From contig JBKOWY010000114.1 in NCBI GenBank assembly GCA_046724655.1, forward strand, positions 1-10,297: 10,297 bases of DNA, read 5' to 3'. Origin of the DNA: JALZAA01 sp046724655 (GTDB lineage: Bacteria; Actinomycetota; Acidimicrobiia; IMCC26256; JACDBD01). The notes under the pieces are model-generated. The model ran no database searches, was not told the DNA's origin, and saw nothing but the letters and a program-made list of their open reading frames with translations. Positions 8,773-10,297 of the stretch are shown piece after piece. Position numbers and translations under genes: made by a program. Each line of letters starts with the position of its first letter. Positions within the stretch are counted from its first letter, which is position 1.

Positions 8773-9449
8773 GTCGGAGCCTCCTGATGCGTATCTGAAC
8801 CGCGCTCAGCGCGGCTGAGATACGCACCGGCGGTTTCCTCGTCTTCCTCTGCCGCCTCGGACAGCTCGGCCTCGGTGATCTGCTCCTCGATGGCCTGCTC
8901 GCGCTCGTCGAGCTGGGCGCGCTGACCGCTGCGCCGGGCGAGCACCACGGCGCCGACGACCGCGATGACGAGCAGCGCGGCGGTGAGCTCGAACGCCCAC
9001 AGGAAGTCCGTGAACAGCGTCCGGGCGACGCGCTCGACGTTGCCGAGGTCGCGACCGTCGACCGGCTTGGTCGCCGAGCCCCGTACCGATCGCGCCCCCG
9101 TGGCCCAGTTGCGCCCGGCGAGCACGAAGATCTCGGCGAGGAGGAGGGCGCCGAGCGCGATCGCCGCCGGCCGCTGGTACGGGATCGGGTCCTCCAGGGA
9201 CTCCTGCCGATCGACGCCGAGAAGGAAGATCACGAAGAGGAACAGCACGACGATCGCGCCCGCGTACACGATGACCTGCACCGCCGCCACGAGCTGCGCC
9301 TCCTGGAGCAGGAAGAAGATCGCAACAGCCACGAGCGCCACGACGAGCAGCAGCGCGCAGTGGACCGGGTTGCGCGCGAGCACGACGCCCGCCGCGCCCG
9401 CGAGCGCGAGGGCGGCAGCAACGAAGAAGATGACCGCCTCGAGTGTCAC
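8769..9449 (-). CDS. nuoJ: NADH-quinone oxidoreductase subunit J, with palindrome-encoded C-terminus
   Basis: Membrane-arm subunit of complex I (ND6 homologue), 226 residues, with five hydrophobic segments (about 2-24, 30-50, 54-78, 94-113 and 151-171). The characteristic third helix reads QVIVYAGAIVVLFLFVIFLL, with the conserved Tyr62 and glycine hinge. The frame continues upstream, but that is a shadow of nuoI; GTG at 9449 overlaps the nuoI stop (GTGA) and is preceded by GGAGG. After the last helix comes a charged tail (172-226) rich in Glu and Gln. Its last part, residues 208-222, is encoded by an imperfect palindrome at 8786-8828 that resembles the one after nuoN, so the end of this protein may derive from an inserted repeat. 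Confidence 0.95.
   Translation of the reverse strand: MTLEAVIFFVAAALALAGAAGVVLARNPVHCALLLVVALVAVAIFFLLQEAQLVAAVQVIVYAGAIVVLFLFVIFLLGVDRQESLEDPIPYQRPAAIALGALLLAEIFVLAGRNWATGARSVRGSATKPVDGRDLGNVERVARTLFTDFLWAFELTAALLVIAVVGAVVLARRSGQRAQLDEREQAIEEQITEAELSEAAEEDEETAGAYLSRAERGSDTHQEAPT
8780..8785 (-). promoter_or_regulatory. Consensus ribosome binding site of nuoK next to a hairpin
   Basis: On the minus strand this reads AGGAGG, 7 bases before the nuoK GTG at 8772. It begins at the very next base after the hairpin stem at 8786-8828, so folding of that stem would leave the site exposed at its foot. It lies inside the nuoJ reading frame. Confidence 0.8.
8786..8828. repeat. Imperfect palindrome inside the 3' end of nuoJ, related to the 3216-3258 repeat
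   Basis: The left arm at 8786-8805 is GATGCGTATCTGAACCGCGC, the loop TCA (8806-8808) and the right arm at 8809-8828 GCGCGGCTGAGATACGCACC. Seventeen of 20 positions pair; arm positions 2, 12 and 14 do not. Arm length and loop length equal those of the palindrome at 3216-3258. The two share 15 of 20 bases in the left arm and 14 of 20 in the right, and four paired positions (8, 9, 16, 17) differ by compensatory changes that keep the pairing. It lies in frame within nuoJ codons 208-222 and ends directly before the nuoK ribosome binding site. Membership in a repeat family is inferred from two copies only. Confidence 0.7.
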
Positions 9450-10060
9450 GCCGTCTCGCCCTCCGGCGCGCTTTGACCACGCTCGGGCGGGCGCACCCCG
9501 TAGCCGAGCTCGCCGGCCCACGCGATCTTTCCCTCGTAGTCGGCGTCGCCCGACGGGGAGGTCGCCCGCATCCACGCGCTCGTGTCGTCGTCCTCGAAGC
9601 CCATCCACAACTCCCACGGCAGCCGGCGGGCGTGGCCGTCTTCGTCGACGAGGAGCTCGTCCTTCGTGTAGATGGAGTCGTCGCGGTTCGTGAACGAGTA
9701 CTCGAACTGCTTGGTCTCGGTGATGGCCTCGGTCGGGCACGCCTCGACGCACATGTCGCAGTGGATGCACCGGAGATAGTTGATCTCGTAGACGAACCCG
9801 TACCGCTCGCCGGGGGCGATCGGAGCGTCGGGCGGGTTGTCGGCGCCGCGCACGTAGATGCACCGGGCCGGGCACACGCCTGCGCACAGCTCACAGCCGA
9901 TGCATTTCTCCACGCCGTCCTCGTAGCGGTTGAGGACGTGGCGGCCGTGGAACCGCGCCGGCTTCGGGCGCTTCTCCCTCGGGAAGAACTCGGTGAGCTT
10001 GGGCCGGAACACCTGCCGGATCGGGACGGTGAACCCCCGCAAGAACTCGAGGACGCCCAT
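9446..10060 (-). CDS. nuoI: NADH-quinone oxidoreductase subunit I (8Fe ferredoxin-type)
   Basis: Peripheral-arm subunit of complex I that carries clusters N6a and N6b and passes electrons on to N2 in NuoB. The protein has 204 residues. Two 4Fe-4S motifs are complete: C53-x2-C56-x2-C59-x3-C63-P and C98-x2-C101-x2-C104-x3-C108-P. Residues 1-25 form the amphipathic region that lies on the membrane. The C-terminal about 95 residues (YSFTNRDDSIYTKDELL onward) form a long tail rich in Asp, Glu and Trp, extending beyond the compact ferredoxin domain. The ATG at 10060 shares one base with the nuoH stop (TGATG), and the stop overlaps the nuoJ GTG by 4 bases. Identity is secure. Confidence 0.97.
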   Translation of the reverse strand: MGVLEFLRGFTVPIRQVFRPKLTEFFPREKRPKPARFHGRHVLNRYEDGVEKCIGCELCAGVCPARCIYVRGADNPPDAPIAPGERYGFVYEINYLRCIHCDMCVEACPTEAITETKQFEYSFTNRDDSIYTKDELLVDEDGHARRLPWELWMGFEDDDTSAWMRATSPSGDADYEGKIAWAGELGYGVRPPERGQSAPEGETA

Positions 10061-10297
10061 CAGTGGATCTGCTCCTGCTCGGCCAGCTCACCGGGCTTCG
10101 CCATCGACGCCCACAGGACGGCGTAGACGAGCACGGCGCCCACGGTGGCGGCGGGTACGACGATCCAGAGGTTCCACCCCTCTTCGCGTCCGATCACCAC
10201 GACGCCGGAGACCATCAGCCAGAGAAACGCGATCTCGATCATGTACTTCCAGCCCAGGGCCATGAGCTGGTCGTACCGCAGGCGCGGCAGCGTGGCT
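10060..10297 (-). CDS. nuoH: NADH-quinone oxidoreductase subunit H, C-terminal end
   Basis: Membrane subunit of complex I (ND1 homologue) that forms much of the quinone channel. Only the last 78 residues are visible; the gene enters from the right edge. The reading frame is open to the edge and begins A-T-L-P-R-L-R-Y-D-Q-L-M, followed by GWKYMIEIAFLWLMV. This matches the conserved NuoH end, where an R-x-R-x-D-Q-L-M segment leads into the last helices. An internal ATG at 10263 is not the real start. Two hydrophobic segments (about residues 18-35 and 43-63 of the visible part) precede a short polar tail. The location directly before nuoI and the one-base overlap support the call. Confidence 0.93.
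   Translation of the reverse strand, partial: ATLPRLRYDQLMALGWKYMIEIAFLWLMVSGVVVIGREEGWNLWIVVPAATVGAVLVYAVLWASMAKPGELAEQEQIH

Noticed and set aside
9450..9887. Upstream extension of the nuoJ reading frame
   Set aside because: It is a shadow of nuoI; the GTG at 9449 overlaps the nuoI stop and begins the family's normal first helix.

Overview
The window is GC-rich, gene-dense bacterial DNA. Most of it encodes the proton-pumping NADH:quinone oxidoreductase (respiratory complex I, nuo genes), all on the minus strand. Strong G/C preference at third codon positions, frequent GTG starts, and the sequence character of NuoB, NuoD and NuoI suggest a high-GC actinobacterium, possibly from a deep lineage such as Acidimicrobiia. 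That placement is an inference from general protein resemblance; no rRNA gene or taxon-specific marker is present.

Layout from right to left, the direction in which the nuo genes are read. The C-terminal end of nuoH runs in from the right edge, followed by nuoI, nuoJ, nuoK, nuoL, nuoM and nuoN. These genes overlap by 1 or 4 bases, or lie 4 bases apart (nuoK to nuoL), so they look like one translationally coupled transcript. After nuoN, at 3216-3258, comes a perfect 20-bp inverted repeat with a 3-base loop. Beyond it a plus-strand gene for a patatin-like phospholipase (2289-3206) converges on nuoN. A 187-bp divergent intergenic region (2102-2288) separates the patatin gene from a second nuo block, nuoA, nuoB, nuoC and the start of nuoD, which runs off the left edge. 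The usual A-to-N order is therefore permuted here: H-I-J-K-L-M-N comes first and A-B-C-D second, with an unrelated opposite-strand gene at the junction. nuoE, nuoF and nuoG are not in the window.

How the genes work together: NuoB, NuoC, NuoD and NuoI form the peripheral arm that carries electrons through Fe-S centres (N2 in NuoB, two 4Fe-4S clusters in NuoI) to quinone bound between NuoB and NuoD. NuoA, H, J, K, L, M and N form the membrane arm; L, M and N are the antiporter-like proton channels. The key Glu, Lys and His residues and the Cys ligands I looked for are present, so the complex appears functional.

The most unusual signal is a pair of related palindromes. One lies between nuoN and the patatin gene. 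The other (8786-8828) lies inside the last codons of nuoJ, directly before the nuoK ribosome binding site. They have the same architecture (20-base arms, 3-base loop, GATGCGT at the outer end), and four base pairs differ between them by compensatory double changes. This suggests a dispersed palindromic element, one copy of which has become coding sequence. A second point of note is a Tyr-to-Trp change in NuoD at what I believe is the quinone-headgroup tyrosine.
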